From Pedosphaera sp. (GTDB lineage Bacteria; Verrucomicrobiota; Verrucomicrobiia; Limisphaerales; SIAT01): a stretch of 7,838 nt of DNA. Below the pieces are notes generated by a model. The model did not search any database. It had not been told where the DNA came from and worked only from the letters and a program-made list of their open reading frames with translations. A program made the position numbers and the translations under genes. The stretch is from the NCBI GenBank assembly GCA_009691645.1, contig SIAT01000080.1, positions 1 to 7,838 of the forward strand. Direction: 5' to 3'. This document shows, piece by piece, positions 1 to 5,918 of the stretch; the stretch's first letter is position 1; the number at the start of each line of letters is the position of its first letter.

Positions 1-30
1 TCAGACGCCGGCCATCGAAATTGATTTCAA

Positions 31-681
31 TTATTTCTTCTTCGGCTCGAGCAGGATGAACTCGCCGCGGCGGTTCTTCGTCCACGCAGCCTCCGTGTGG
101 CCGGCATCCGCCGGCTTGTCCTCACCGAAGCTCAGGGTACGGATGCGATCGCCGTCCACGCCGAGTTTGCCGAGCGCCTCGCGCAAGGAGAGAGCACGCC
201 GTTCGCCGAGCGAGCGGTTGTACTCCTCGGTACCGCGCTCATCACTATGCCCCTCGATTAGCAGCAGATCGGCCGGCTTGCTCTTGAGATGCTTGGCCAC
301 GTCGGCCACTTTCTCCTGCTGATTGGCCTTCACCGTCGCGCTGTCGAAATCGAAAGCCACCGTCTGCGCGCTGAAGAACGCACGGTTCGGCACGGCATCG
401 CTGAAGCGGTCCAAGCCCGAGGTGGTCGTGCTCTCGAACGGTCCCTGGGGCGTTTTGGGAATGGTGGTGCCGGGCCCGACCGGCGGAATGGTGGTGCCGG
501 GCCCGACCGGCGGAATGGTGGGGTCGGGACCGACCGGCGGAGTGGTGCCGCCGCCGCCGACAGTCGCGCCGGAGCCGGGGATGTTGGTGAGTCTGACCGG
601 CCGCTGACCGGTGCACGCGGTGGCGCCGAGCAGGATGACCAACCCGAGAAGGACGAGTGTTTGGCTGTTGATTTTTTTCAT
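31..681 (-). CDS. pal: Pal, peptidoglycan-associated outer-membrane lipoprotein
   Basis: A 216-residue lipoprotein that tethers the outer membrane to peptidoglycan and is the outer-membrane partner of the Tol motor. Residues 1-22 form a lipoprotein signal (MKK, then a hydrophobic stretch) ending in ATAC, with Cys23 the likely lipidated residue; Ala at -3 is less usual than Leu. Residues 35-82 are a Pro/Gly/Thr-rich linker built from 9-residue repeats. Residues about 105-213 are an OmpA-C domain with the Pal signature IEGHSDERGTEEYNRSLGER (142-161) and KNRRGEF (202-208); the Asp and Arg of these motifs are the family's diaminopimelate-binding residues. It is the last gene of the Tol cluster, 37 nt after tolB. 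No Shine-Dalgarno motif precedes the ATG. The 30 bases beyond the stop hold no recognisable gene, so whether cpoB follows cannot be seen. Family assignment is firm. Confidence 0.96.
   Translation of the reverse strand: MKKINSQTLVLLGLVILLGATACTGQRPVRLTNIPGSGATVGGGGTTPPVGPDPTIPPVGPGTTIPPVGPGTTIPKTPQGPFESTTTSGLDRFSDAVPNRAFFSAQTVAFDFDSATVKANQQEKVADVAKHLKSKPADLLLIEGHSDERGTEEYNRSLGERRALSLREALGKLGVDGDRIRTLSFGEDKPADAGHTEAAWTKNRRGEFILLEPKKK
461..541 (-). repeat. 27-bp in-frame tandem repeat in the pal linker
   Basis: Three head-to-tail 27-bp units at 461-487, 488-514 and 515-541. The first two are identical and the third differs at three positions; a short partial copy follows on the 541 side. Each unit encodes nine residues of the type TIPPVGPGT, lying between the lipidated Cys and the OmpA domain of Pal. 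Because the unit is a multiple of three, gain or loss of copies would change linker length without breaking the frame. Confidence 0.93.
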
Positions 682-718
682 GTCGTTAAAATTGGATCAG
701 AGAAAACGGTTTGCCGGT

Positions 719-1909
719 TTACCTCGCCCACGCCGGCTGGGAACTGCTCCCTGAAAACGCCGGCACATCTTTCACTTGTTTCGTCGGCACGTCAAGCAGA
801 GAGAGCGTGCGTTTACCCCCACTGCGCTTGGTGAAAATGAGCGTGCGACTGTTCGGCGCCCAGGACGGATCCTCGCCGTCAGACAGCACTTTCGCCTCGC
901 CGCCCTCGGCCGGCACCACGCAGATGGAGAAGCCGCCCATCTGCGCCGTGAAGGCGAGGGTCGTGCCATCGGGCGACCAACTCGGCTCGGAGGGATTCAA
1001 TACACCCGAGGTGGCGATGCGGATGATTGGCCCGCCGCCCGAAGCCGCCTTGGCCAACACACGGCGCCCGCCCATCTTCGTCACGAACGCGACCCACTGG
1101 CCGTCCGGCGACCAGCAGGGCGAGGATTCGTCCTCGTCGCGCGTCTCGGTCAGGCGTTTGAGATTTTTGCCCGTGGAAGAAGAGATCCACACATCGGGGC
1201 TGTTGGCCTTGCTCAGAATCATCGCCACACGGCCGTCGTTGGCCACGGAGGCCGCGGTGTTCAATCCCGAGTGACGCGCCACGATCTCGCGTTCGCCGGT
1301 GCCGAGGTTGTGCGCGAGGATGGTCGTGTTCTCCACGCCCGAGATCGTGAGGTACGCCGTGTAATAGAGCGAACGGTTGCCCGGCGCCCAGGTCGGCGCG
1401 GCCACAATCACTTTGTCGGCCGTGACCGGCAGGAGGTGGTGCCCGTCGTAATCGGCGATGAAAATCTCGCCGGCGCGGCCGGTGTCCATCTTGAAGGCGA
1501 TCCGCGTCTGCGCGATGCCTTTCTTGCCGGTGAGCGCGAGGACGACGGCATCCGCCAGTGCGTGCGCCTGTTGACGCAGCGTGCCGCCGTTGAAGGTCTT
1601 GTTAAAAAGACCGGCGTTGTTGCGGTCGCTCAACACGCCGCGCACCGCGCCATCATTACCACCAGCGAGCTTGTAAGCCGCGCGTTCCAACTCGACCATC
1701 TTGAAACCGGCCACCTCCAAATCGAACCGCAACACGTGGTCCGATTCGCCGGTGTACCCAGAGATATGGAAGGGGATTAGCTTGGTCGGATCATACTCCT
1801 TGATGATGGTGAGACGGCTGGGATCGACCGACTCCTGCGCCGGCGAGATCGGAACGAAGACCACGCAGAGCGCAGTGAACAATGACGAGAAAAAGGAAAA
1901 GGGCTTCAT
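719..1909 (-). CDS. tolB: TolB, periplasmic beta-propeller of the Tol-Pal system
   Basis: A 396-residue periplasmic protein that relays between TolA and Pal. Residues 1-24 look like a Sec signal peptide (MKPFSFFSSL, hydrophobic core, SPA before QES). The N-terminal TolB domain covers about 30-130 and keeps the family's IPF motif (45-47), and GIAQTRIAF (131-139) leads into the propeller. Propeller blades are marked by repeats: PTWAPG (172-177), PCWSPDG (264-270), PSWSPDG (309-315), PSWAP (348-352) and a final QPAW (391-394). Length is slightly below the about 430 residues of E. coli TolB. The ATG overlaps the tolA stop as ATGA, so translation is probably coupled. No Shine-Dalgarno is visible. 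Propeller repeats alone would be ambiguous, but order and N-terminal domain make TolB the clear choice. Confidence 0.93.
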   Translation of the reverse strand: MKPFSFFSSLFTALCVVFVPISPAQESVDPSRLTIIKEYDPTKLIPFHISGYTGESDHVLRFDLEVAGFKMVELERAAYKLAGGNDGAVRGVLSDRNNAGLFNKTFNGGTLRQQAHALADAVVLALTGKKGIAQTRIAFKMDTGRAGEIFIADYDGHHLLPVTADKVIVAAPTWAPGNRSLYYTAYLTISGVENTTILAHNLGTGEREIVARHSGLNTAASVANDGRVAMILSKANSPDVWISSSTGKNLKRLTETRDEDESSPCWSPDGQWVAFVTKMGGRRVLAKAASGGGPIIRIATSGVLNPSEPSWSPDGTTLAFTAQMGGFSICVVPAEGGEAKVLSDGEDPSWAPNSRTLIFTKRSGGKRTLSLLDVPTKQVKDVPAFSGSSSQPAWAR

Positions 1910-2847
1910 CCGATTTGGCGTTTTGCTTTGAGATTGAAATCGAGTTGGAAGGTGCGCTGCGCGTCGCGGATCCCCTCGGGGAACGGCCGGCCGATGCTCT
2001 GCACCCCGTCGAGCGCACGCTGCACCGATTTGTCGAGCGCCGTGACGCCCGTCTTGCGCGTGACAGAAGTACGCAGCACCGTGCCGTCGCGCGCGATGGT
2101 CACGGTGACCTGCACGATCAAGCTGTCATCCGCGAGGTCGTTCGGGGTGATCCACGCGTTCTGATAAACGGCGATGACATACTGGCCGTAATTCACGAAA
2201 CCCTCCCCGCCCGCGCCCGGTGTGCCGATGCTGACGCCCTGGGAAAGATTTCCCTTCAGCGTGTTGAGTGACTTGCTGAATTGACTGCCCGCCGCCGTTA
2301 GTCGCGCCGTCTCGCGGTCGCGCGCCGCCTTATCCGCGGCGGCTTTGGTCTTGGCGGCATCGGTCGCCGTGCGCGTCACGACCTTGCCGGTGTTGACCTT
2401 GATCTTGCTGGGCGAAGTCTTCTCCACTGTCTTCGGCGGCTCGACCTTCGTCTCGGTCTTCTTCGTCTCGACCTTCTTCGGCACACTTTTCTCGATGGGA
2501 ATCGTCTCGACCTTCTTCGGCACTTCCACCTTGGGCGGCGGCTCGACAATCGTCTCCTTCGGCGCGGGCGGCGTCGGCGGCGCGGGCGGCGTGACAACTT
2601 CCGGCGGCGGCGGTGGCGCGGGCGTGGTGTTGGCCGGCGTCGCGACGCTCGGCGTGGATTCCGGGCCGGGCGAACCACCACGCGCGAGGGCGTCCTCGAC
2701 AATCTTCGCGTTGAGCAAATCCACCGGCACTGCGGGCTGTTCCTTATGGCGGGCGTTGAAGAACGCCGTGCCGAGGAAAAACACCAGCAGCAGCAGCACG
2801 TGGGTGCCTGCCGAGAACACGAAACATTTTTTCTGGAGCTGGCTCAT
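1906..2847 (-). CDS. tolA: TolA-like periplasm-spanning protein with TonB/TolA C-terminal domain
   Basis: A 313-residue inner-membrane protein expected to link TolQR to TolB and Pal. A short cytoplasmic start is followed by one membrane helix (about 9-30) carrying SAGTH (12-16), which matches the Ser-x3-His motif that E. coli TolA uses to contact TolQ. Residues 60-145 are rich in Pro, Lys, Glu and Val (runs such as PAPPPPPE and repeats of PKKVET), more like a TonB linker than the long Ala-rich helix of E. coli TolA. A shorter helical part (160-205) follows. Residues about 217-307 form a TonB/TolA C-terminal domain ending TFQLDFNLKA. The ATG directly abuts the tolR stop (TAGATG), and the end overlaps tolB by 4 nt. 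Sequence alone would allow 'TonB family protein'; position in the operon indicates TolA. Confidence 0.88.
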   Translation of the reverse strand: MSQLQKKCFVFSAGTHVLLLLVFFLGTAFFNARHKEQPAVPVDLLNAKIVEDALARGGSPGPESTPSVATPANTTPAPPPPPEVVTPPAPPTPPAPKETIVEPPPKVEVPKKVETIPIEKSVPKKVETKKTETKVEPPKTVEKTSPSKIKVNTGKVVTRTATDAAKTKAAADKAARDRETARLTAAGSQFSKSLNTLKGNLSQGVSIGTPGAGGEGFVNYGQYVIAVYQNAWITPNDLADDSLIVQVTVTIARDGTVLRTSVTRKTGVTALDKSVQRALDGVQSIGRPFPEGIRDAQRTFQLDFNLKAKRQIG

Positions 2848-3261
2848 CTATTTCACCGGCGCGGTGCGCAGCGAGAATCGCGTGATGCCGTGCCGCTGGC
2901 AACGCTCAATCACCGCGTACAAGTATTTGTTCATGCCATTCTCATCGGCTCGGATATACACTACCGTGTTCGGGTTCGCTCGGAAAGACTGCACCAACTC
3001 GGCCTCGACCTGATCGATGCTGCGCGGTTGGCGGTCGAGTAGATAAACCCCCTTCGGGTTGATCTCCACGGTGCGGATGTCGCGCTTCTCCAGCGGTCGG
3101 TCGGTCTTGCCGCCGGCGGGCAGCTTCAGATCGATCCCCTGCTCCAAGAGCGGCGTGGTGATGATAAAGATGATCAGCAGCACGAACGCCAGATCGAGCA
3201 GCGGGGTGATGTTGATGTCGTTCAACGTCACCAGCGAATTGCGTTGGGAGAAACGGCGCAT
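2848..3261 (-). CDS. tolR: TolR/ExbD-family proton-channel subunit
   Basis: A 137-residue inner-membrane protein, close to the 142 of E. coli TolR. It has a short cytoplasmic N-terminus, one membrane helix (about 19-39) containing ITPLLDLAFVLLIIF, and a periplasmic domain. Asp23 in that helix has the same residue number as the essential proton-carrying Asp23 of E. coli TolR. The periplasmic part holds the usual strand/helix pattern, including PNTVVYIRADENG (97-109). The gene starts 9 nt after the tolQ stop and ends exactly where tolA begins. ExbD of a Ton system is the alternative; the tolB-pal context settles it as TolR. Confidence 0.93.
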   Translation of the reverse strand: MRRFSQRNSLVTLNDINITPLLDLAFVLLIIFIITTPLLEQGIDLKLPAGGKTDRPLEKRDIRTVEINPKGVYLLDRQPRSIDQVEAELVQSFRANPNTVVYIRADENGMNKYLYAVIERCQRHGITRFSLRTAPVK

Positions 3262-3270
3262 CTTGAAAAA

Positions 3271-3987
3271 CTACCGCCCGTCCTCTTTCAGGTATTCGGT
3301 CTCGATCTTCGAGACAAGCTCCTGCGCGAAATTATCCAGCGCCACGGTCTCCACGCGCAGATTATGCACCAGCCAGTTGTAGCCGAACATCGAGGGGATG
3401 GCCACCAGCAACCCCCCCACGGTCGTGATCAGCGCCGCCGCCACACCCGGCGCCATCGTCGCCAGATCCGCCGAGCCTTTCATCGCCACGTAACTGAAGG
3501 TACTCATCACCCCCCACACCGTGCCGAGCAGACCGAGGAACGGCGCGCCGCTCACGGCGATCGCCAGCAGGATGAGACCTGACTCGAGTTTGAGCGACTC
3601 CCGGGCCACCGCCCCTTCCAGCGTCCGTTTCAGATGTTCCACCGATTTCAATGAAAGCGTTTCCTTCCGTTCCCCGCCCCCGCGTTTCAAGTGCTTGTCC
3701 AGTTCCAGACAACCCTCGTGATAGACGGCAAACAGCGGACAACCCTCCACCACCACGCGACGCTCGAAGATACCGAGCACCGTCGGTTGGTTGCGGAATT
3801 CCGCGTCGAAATAGCGGTTGAACTGCTTGGCCTTGCGCATCTGCAACGCCTTCGCAGCCATCACCGACCATGCGAAGATCGAGAAGATCGCCAGAACGAC
3901 AATAATCGCCTTGCCCTCAATCGTGGCCTTGTCCCACACATAGAGCAATTCCCCCTGCTGGCCTGCTGCCAGAAATGCAAAACTCAT
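3271..3987 (-). CDS. tolQ: TolQ/ExbB/MotA-family proton-channel subunit
   Basis: A 238-residue three-helix inner-membrane protein forming the Tol proton channel with TolR. Helices are predicted at about 27-46, 137-162 and 178-204. The signature SGAPFLGLLGTVWGVMSTF (146-164) is typical of TolQ, and Thr156 and Thr188/189 correspond to the pore-lining threonines of E. coli TolQ (T145, T178). The large cytoplasmic loop lies between helices 1 and 2. The frame is open 36 codons further upstream to 4095, but that part reads as low-complexity Cys/Gly-rich sequence, crosses the predicted promoter and does not resemble the family; the ATG at 3987 fits TolQ length. First gene of tolQ-tolR-tolA-tolB-pal. 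An unusual G8 run directly precedes the ATG. Confidence 0.94.
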   Translation of the reverse strand: MSFAFLAAGQQGELLYVWDKATIEGKAIIVVLAIFSIFAWSVMAAKALQMRKAKQFNRYFDAEFRNQPTVLGIFERRVVVEGCPLFAVYHEGCLELDKHLKRGGGERKETLSLKSVEHLKRTLEGAVARESLKLESGLILLAIAVSGAPFLGLLGTVWGVMSTFSYVAMKGSADLATMAPGVAAALITTVGGLLVAIPSMFGYNWLVHNLRVETVALDNFAQELVSKIETEYLKEDGR

Positions 3988-3995
3988 CCCCCCCC
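3988..3995 (-). promoter_or_regulatory. G8 tract directly before tolQ ATG, possible ribosome-binding site
   Basis: On the coding strand the tolQ start reads AAGAAAAAGGGGGGGGATG: eight G residues touch the ATG with no spacer. It is the only purine/G-rich element at the normal Shine-Dalgarno position in this window. The G run could pair loosely with the anti-Shine-Dalgarno, but the spacing is shorter than usual. It supports the choice of the ATG at 3987; function as a ribosome-binding site is inferred. Confidence 0.4.
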
Positions 3996-4038
3996 TTTTT
4001 CTTAAGTTAAGTTTACCGAAGCCGAAACAACACGTTTC

Positions 4039-4067
4039 TTTGTAACAGCATCGCCGCAATCCGTCAA
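4039..4067 (-). promoter_or_regulatory. Predicted sigma70-type promoter of the tol-pal operon
   Basis: Read on the minus strand, TTGACG (4067-4062, five of six to the -35 consensus) and TACAAA (4044-4039, four of six to the -10 consensus) are separated by exactly 17 bases. The expected transcript start near 4032 gives a leader of about 45 nt before tolQ. A G9 tract lies about 7 bases upstream of the -35 box. The prediction rests on matches and spacing only. Confidence 0.6.
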
Positions 4068-4220
4068 AACAATTCCCCCCCCCTCTTGATTTCACTTAAT
4101 AAACCCAAGCCTCCACGCCAAGAACGGCTTCGCACAAACCCACCCCTCATGAATCCAACACAAATGACCCATTCTCCTAGCGGGGGCGGCTTGCGCTCCA
4201 ATCTGTCTCGCAACCTGCGA

Positions 4221-4249
4221 TTGAACAAACGATGGGATGTGGCTAGTTT
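4221..4249 (+). promoter_or_regulatory. Weak candidate promoter for yhbY
   Basis: TTGAAC (4221-4226) and TAGTTT (4244-4249) are separated by 17 bases, but match consensus only four of six and three of six. The predicted start near 4256 would leave about 30 nt before the ATG at 4287. It is the best-spaced pair seen in front of this gene, though matches this weak arise by chance. Confidence 0.22.
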
Positions 4250-4286
4250 TCTCGGGAGGTTCAAGGAACTCAATCCAACTCGGCTT

Positions 4287-4646
4287 ATGAAACTGATGAA
4301 ACGACTGACCAACTCCCAGATCAATCACTTGAAAGATCTGGCCCAGAAAACCGATCCGAGTGCGCATGTCGGCAAGGCCGGCGTGAGCGAGGCGTTCTTG
4401 AAGGGTCTCGATGAGGTGCTCTCGGCGCAGGAGTTGGTGAAGGTGCGTTTCTCCGATTTCAAGGACCAACGGAAAACGCTCGCGATATTGATGGCTGAAA
4501 AGACGGGCAGCGATTTGATCAGTGTCGTCGGGCACACGGCGGTATTGTACCGCGAGAATACGGATCCGGCGAAACGGAAGATTGCCTTCCCCGCGCCACG
4601 ACCAGTAAGCAGGAAAAGTCCGTTCCAAGGCCCATCCACAAGCTAG
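4287..4646 (+). CDS. yhbY: YhbY-type CRM-domain RNA-binding protein
   Basis: A 119-residue protein of the CRS1-YhbY (CRM) family, small RNA-binding proteins associated with ribosome (large-subunit precursor) assembly. The domain begins at residue 7 with LTNSQINHLKDLAQKTDPSA, followed by VGKAGVSEAFLKGLDEVL, which carries the GxxG-type loop GKAG (29-32) expected to contact RNA. ELVKVRF (49-55) and VGHTAVLYRE (81-90) complete the fold as in E. coli YhbY. The C-terminal 30 residues are a basic Pro/Arg/Ser tail beyond the roughly 97-residue E. coli protein. The ATG at 4287 (or 4296) sits just before the domain; the frame is open to 4086 but that stretch shows no family similarity. No Shine-Dalgarno at normal distance (AAGGAA ends about 19 nt upstream). 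Convergent with the next gene. Confidence 0.88.
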   Translation: MKLMKRLTNSQINHLKDLAQKTDPSAHVGKAGVSEAFLKGLDEVLSAQELVKVRFSDFKDQRKTLAILMAEKTGSDLISVVGHTAVLYRENTDPAKRKIAFPAPRPVSRKSPFQGPSTS

Positions 4647-4654
4647 GCTCGTGG
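4636..4654. terminator. Small stem-loop between convergent genes, weak terminator candidate
   Basis: CCACAAGC and GCTCGTGG flank a TAG loop that is the yhbY stop codon. On the plus strand the 8-bp stem has one A-C mismatch; on the minus strand that pair becomes G-U and the stem is continuous. There is no U tract on either side, so it is not a classical intrinsic terminator. Its place between two convergent genes (stops at 4646 and 4680) is the main reason to list it. Confidence 0.25.
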
Positions 4655-4679
4655 AGCATCCCTGTTCGCGCTTCAAACT

Positions 4680-5582
4680 TCACCGCTGGGATCCATTGCG
4701 CGGGCGAGGTTTCTGCGTGGCTTTGGGCAGCTTCAGCCGCTTGAACTCTTTGGTGAGGTTCGTGAGCGAGGCTTCGACGCCCATGCGCTCGAGCGAGCTG
4801 GCGCCGACGAAGCCGTGGCAATCTGTGTTGTTGATCACGCGCTTCGCGTCGTCGGGGGTGTTGATGGGGCCGCCGTGGCAGAGGAAGAAGATGTCCTTCC
4901 GCACGCGGCTGGCGGCATCAATTATTTCCTGCGTGCGCTTCAAGGTGAAGTCCCACGTCACCACCGCCTTCGTCACGCCGATGCTACCGCCGACGGTCGT
5001 GCCAACGTGTGCGATGATGGCGTCCGCGCCCGCCTTCGCCATCTCGACCGCCTCCTCCGGCGTGGCGACATAGACGATGCTGAAGATATCCATCTTCCGC
5101 GCGAGCGCGATCATCTCGAACTCCTTCTGCACGCCCATGCCGGTCTCCTCGAGCACGCCGCGGAAGTGGCCGTCCACAATCGTGTGCGTGGGGAAATTGT
5201 TCACACCCGAGAAGCCCATCTCCTTCACCTTGCCGAGCCAATGCCACATGCGGCGGCGCGGGTCGGTGGCGTGGACGCCGCAGATGACGGGGATGTCCTC
5301 CACCGTGGGCAACACCTCGTATTCGCCAATCTCCATCGCAATGGCGTTCGCGTCGCCGTAGGACATGAGGCCGCACGTCGAGCCGTGACCGCTCATGCGG
5401 AAGCGACCAGAGTTGTAGATGATGAGGAGGTCGGCGCCGCCTTTCTCGATGAACTTCGCGCTGATGCCCGTGCCCGCGCCGGCGGCGAGGATGGCATCGC
5501 CCTTCTTGAGGGTGCTCATCAAACGGTCGCGCACTTCCTTGCGGGTGTAAGGATTCCCTTTTCCAGTCCAGGGGTTGGGCAT
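4680..5582 (-). CDS. TIM-barrel protein, phosphoenolpyruvate hydrolase-like / Tm-1 C-terminal family
   Basis: A 300-residue predicted cytoplasmic TIM-barrel protein of the phosphoenolpyruvate hydrolase-like family, the same domain that forms the C-terminal half of the plant Tm-1 and related fungal proteins, where it follows a UPF0261 domain. Recognisable blocks: GAGTGISAKFIEKGGADLL (35-53), YNSGRFRMSGHGS (56-68), GVHATDP (102-108), NFPT (129-132), EETGMG (145-150), AHVG (191-194), CHGGP (235-239) and GASSLER (260-266), the last placed where barrel enzymes often bind phosphate. The true substrate is unsettled for this family and I do not assign one. The ATG at 5582 begins MPNPWTGKGN. The frame is open upstream to 5789, but that part would run through the SRP RNA on the other strand and lacks family similarity. 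No UPF0261 partner lies within the window. The tail after about 285 is basic. No Shine-Dalgarno or clear promoter is visible. Confidence 0.85.
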   Translation of the reverse strand: MPNPWTGKGNPYTRKEVRDRLMSTLKKGDAILAAGAGTGISAKFIEKGGADLLIIYNSGRFRMSGHGSTCGLMSYGDANAIAMEIGEYEVLPTVEDIPVICGVHATDPRRRMWHWLGKVKEMGFSGVNNFPTHTIVDGHFRGVLEETGMGVQKEFEMIALARKMDIFSIVYVATPEEAVEMAKAGADAIIAHVGTTVGGSIGVTKAVVTWDFTLKRTQEIIDAASRVRKDIFFLCHGGPINTPDDAKRVINNTDCHGFVGASSLERMGVEASLTNLTKEFKRLKLPKATQKPRPRNGSQR

Positions 5583-5682
5583 AAGTGGGTGGTCTCGTTT
5601 GGTTGAGTCGCAAAAACTGGAGCGGACTTTGCTGCGCGGCCGCGCAAAATGCAATCCTCGCGCGCCTCGCGCTGAATAGAAC

Positions 5683-5711
5683 TTGAAGGCCACGCGTGCG
5701 TACGGCTTAAT
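5683..5711 (+). promoter_or_regulatory. Predicted promoter of the SRP RNA (and possibly dnaX)
   Basis: TTGAAG (5683-5688) and CTTAAT (5706-5711) are separated by 17 bases, each four of six to consensus. Initiation about 7 bases downstream falls at 5717-5719, exactly where the terminal helix of the SRP RNA begins. That agreement with an independently folded RNA end is better evidence than the motif matches. It lies in the 134-bp region divergent from the minus-strand TIM-barrel gene. Confidence 0.5.
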
Positions 5712-5716
5712 CCCTT

Positions 5717-5809
5717 TGTCAGGGCCCGTGGAATGCGGACTTGTGAACCCCGCCAGGGCCGGAAGGCAGCAACGGTGCTTGCTCCGCATCTGCCGCGGTC
5801 ACCCTGGCA
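5717..5809 (+). ncRNA. ffs: Bacterial small SRP RNA (4.5S type)
   Basis: RNA component of the signal recognition particle, which binds Ffh and targets ribosomes making membrane proteins. The apical domain is diagnostic: GCC-GGAA-GGC (5758-5767) with the GGAA tetraloop, the symmetric internal loop formed by CAGG on the 5' side and AGCA on the 3' side, then a CCG/CGG helix. Further helices: ATGCGGA (5733-5739) with TCCGCAT (5783-5789), perfect over 7 bp; a middle helix of CC/GTGG with CCGCGG; and a terminal helix TGTCAGGG (5717-5724) with CCCTGGCA (5802-5809), 8 bp with one G-U. The result is one long hairpin of about 93 nt, the short form without an Alu domain. No U-tract terminator follows. 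It precedes dnaX, as scr does in Bacillus subtilis. The exact ends are inferred from pairing. Confidence 0.93.
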
Positions 5810-5918
5810 TCTTCCCCTTTCAAAGCGAATCCAGGGCGAATCTTCTCAAACTGAGATTGCCGCCCGACAGCCGCACTTTTTCCTTCATCATTCCGTCGGC
5901 ATCATTCAACCTGCGCGC

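Larger units (their letters stand above)
3988..4286. other. Divergent intergenic region between tolQ and yhbY
   Basis: About 300 bases without a convincing gene. The tolQ-proximal half holds the tolQ promoter, the G8 tract at the start codon and a C9/G9 run (4075-4083). The yhbY-proximal half is open in the yhbY frame from a TTG at 4086, with ATGs at 4149 and 4164, but the encoded residues are low in recognisable features and precede the conserved domain. A small inverted repeat (TTGCG and CGCAA, 13-base loop) lies near 4193-4215. I see no tRNA, riboswitch or clear terminator here. Confidence 0.6.

Noticed and set aside
13..33. Small AT-rich inverted repeat (AATTGA/TCAATT) at the pal stop and an ATG at 15
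   Set aside because: The loop is only two bases and there is no U tract, so it is not a terminator; the ATG meets a stop after four codons.
289..834. Plus-strand frame with RNGGAGPD repeats opposite pal
   Set aside because: The peptide repeat simply reflects the 27-bp DNA repeat of the pal linker read antisense.
776..1780. Plus-strand 334-residue open frame opposite tolB
   Set aside because: Arg/His/Ala-rich with no recognisable motif; antisense to a well-supported TolB with signal peptide and propeller repeats.
2376..2702. Very Arg-rich minus-strand frame inside tolA
   Set aside because: An out-of-frame reading of the Pro/Lys-rich tolA linker codons, not a basic protein gene.
3988..4095. 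Longer tolQ start at 4095 adding 36 residues
   Set aside because: The extension is Cys/Gly/Arg-rich, covers the best promoter and has no TolQ similarity; the ATG at 3987 gives normal family length.
4815..5606. Plus-strand 263-residue open frame opposite the TIM-barrel gene
   Set aside because: Low-complexity His/Arg/Ala/Val composition and full overlap with a conserved protein on the other strand.
5633..5646. Perfect 14-bp GC palindrome TGCGCGGCCGCGCA
   Set aside because: Could be an operator for the divergent genes, but short GC palindromes are common by chance in GC-rich DNA and no second copy is seen nearby.
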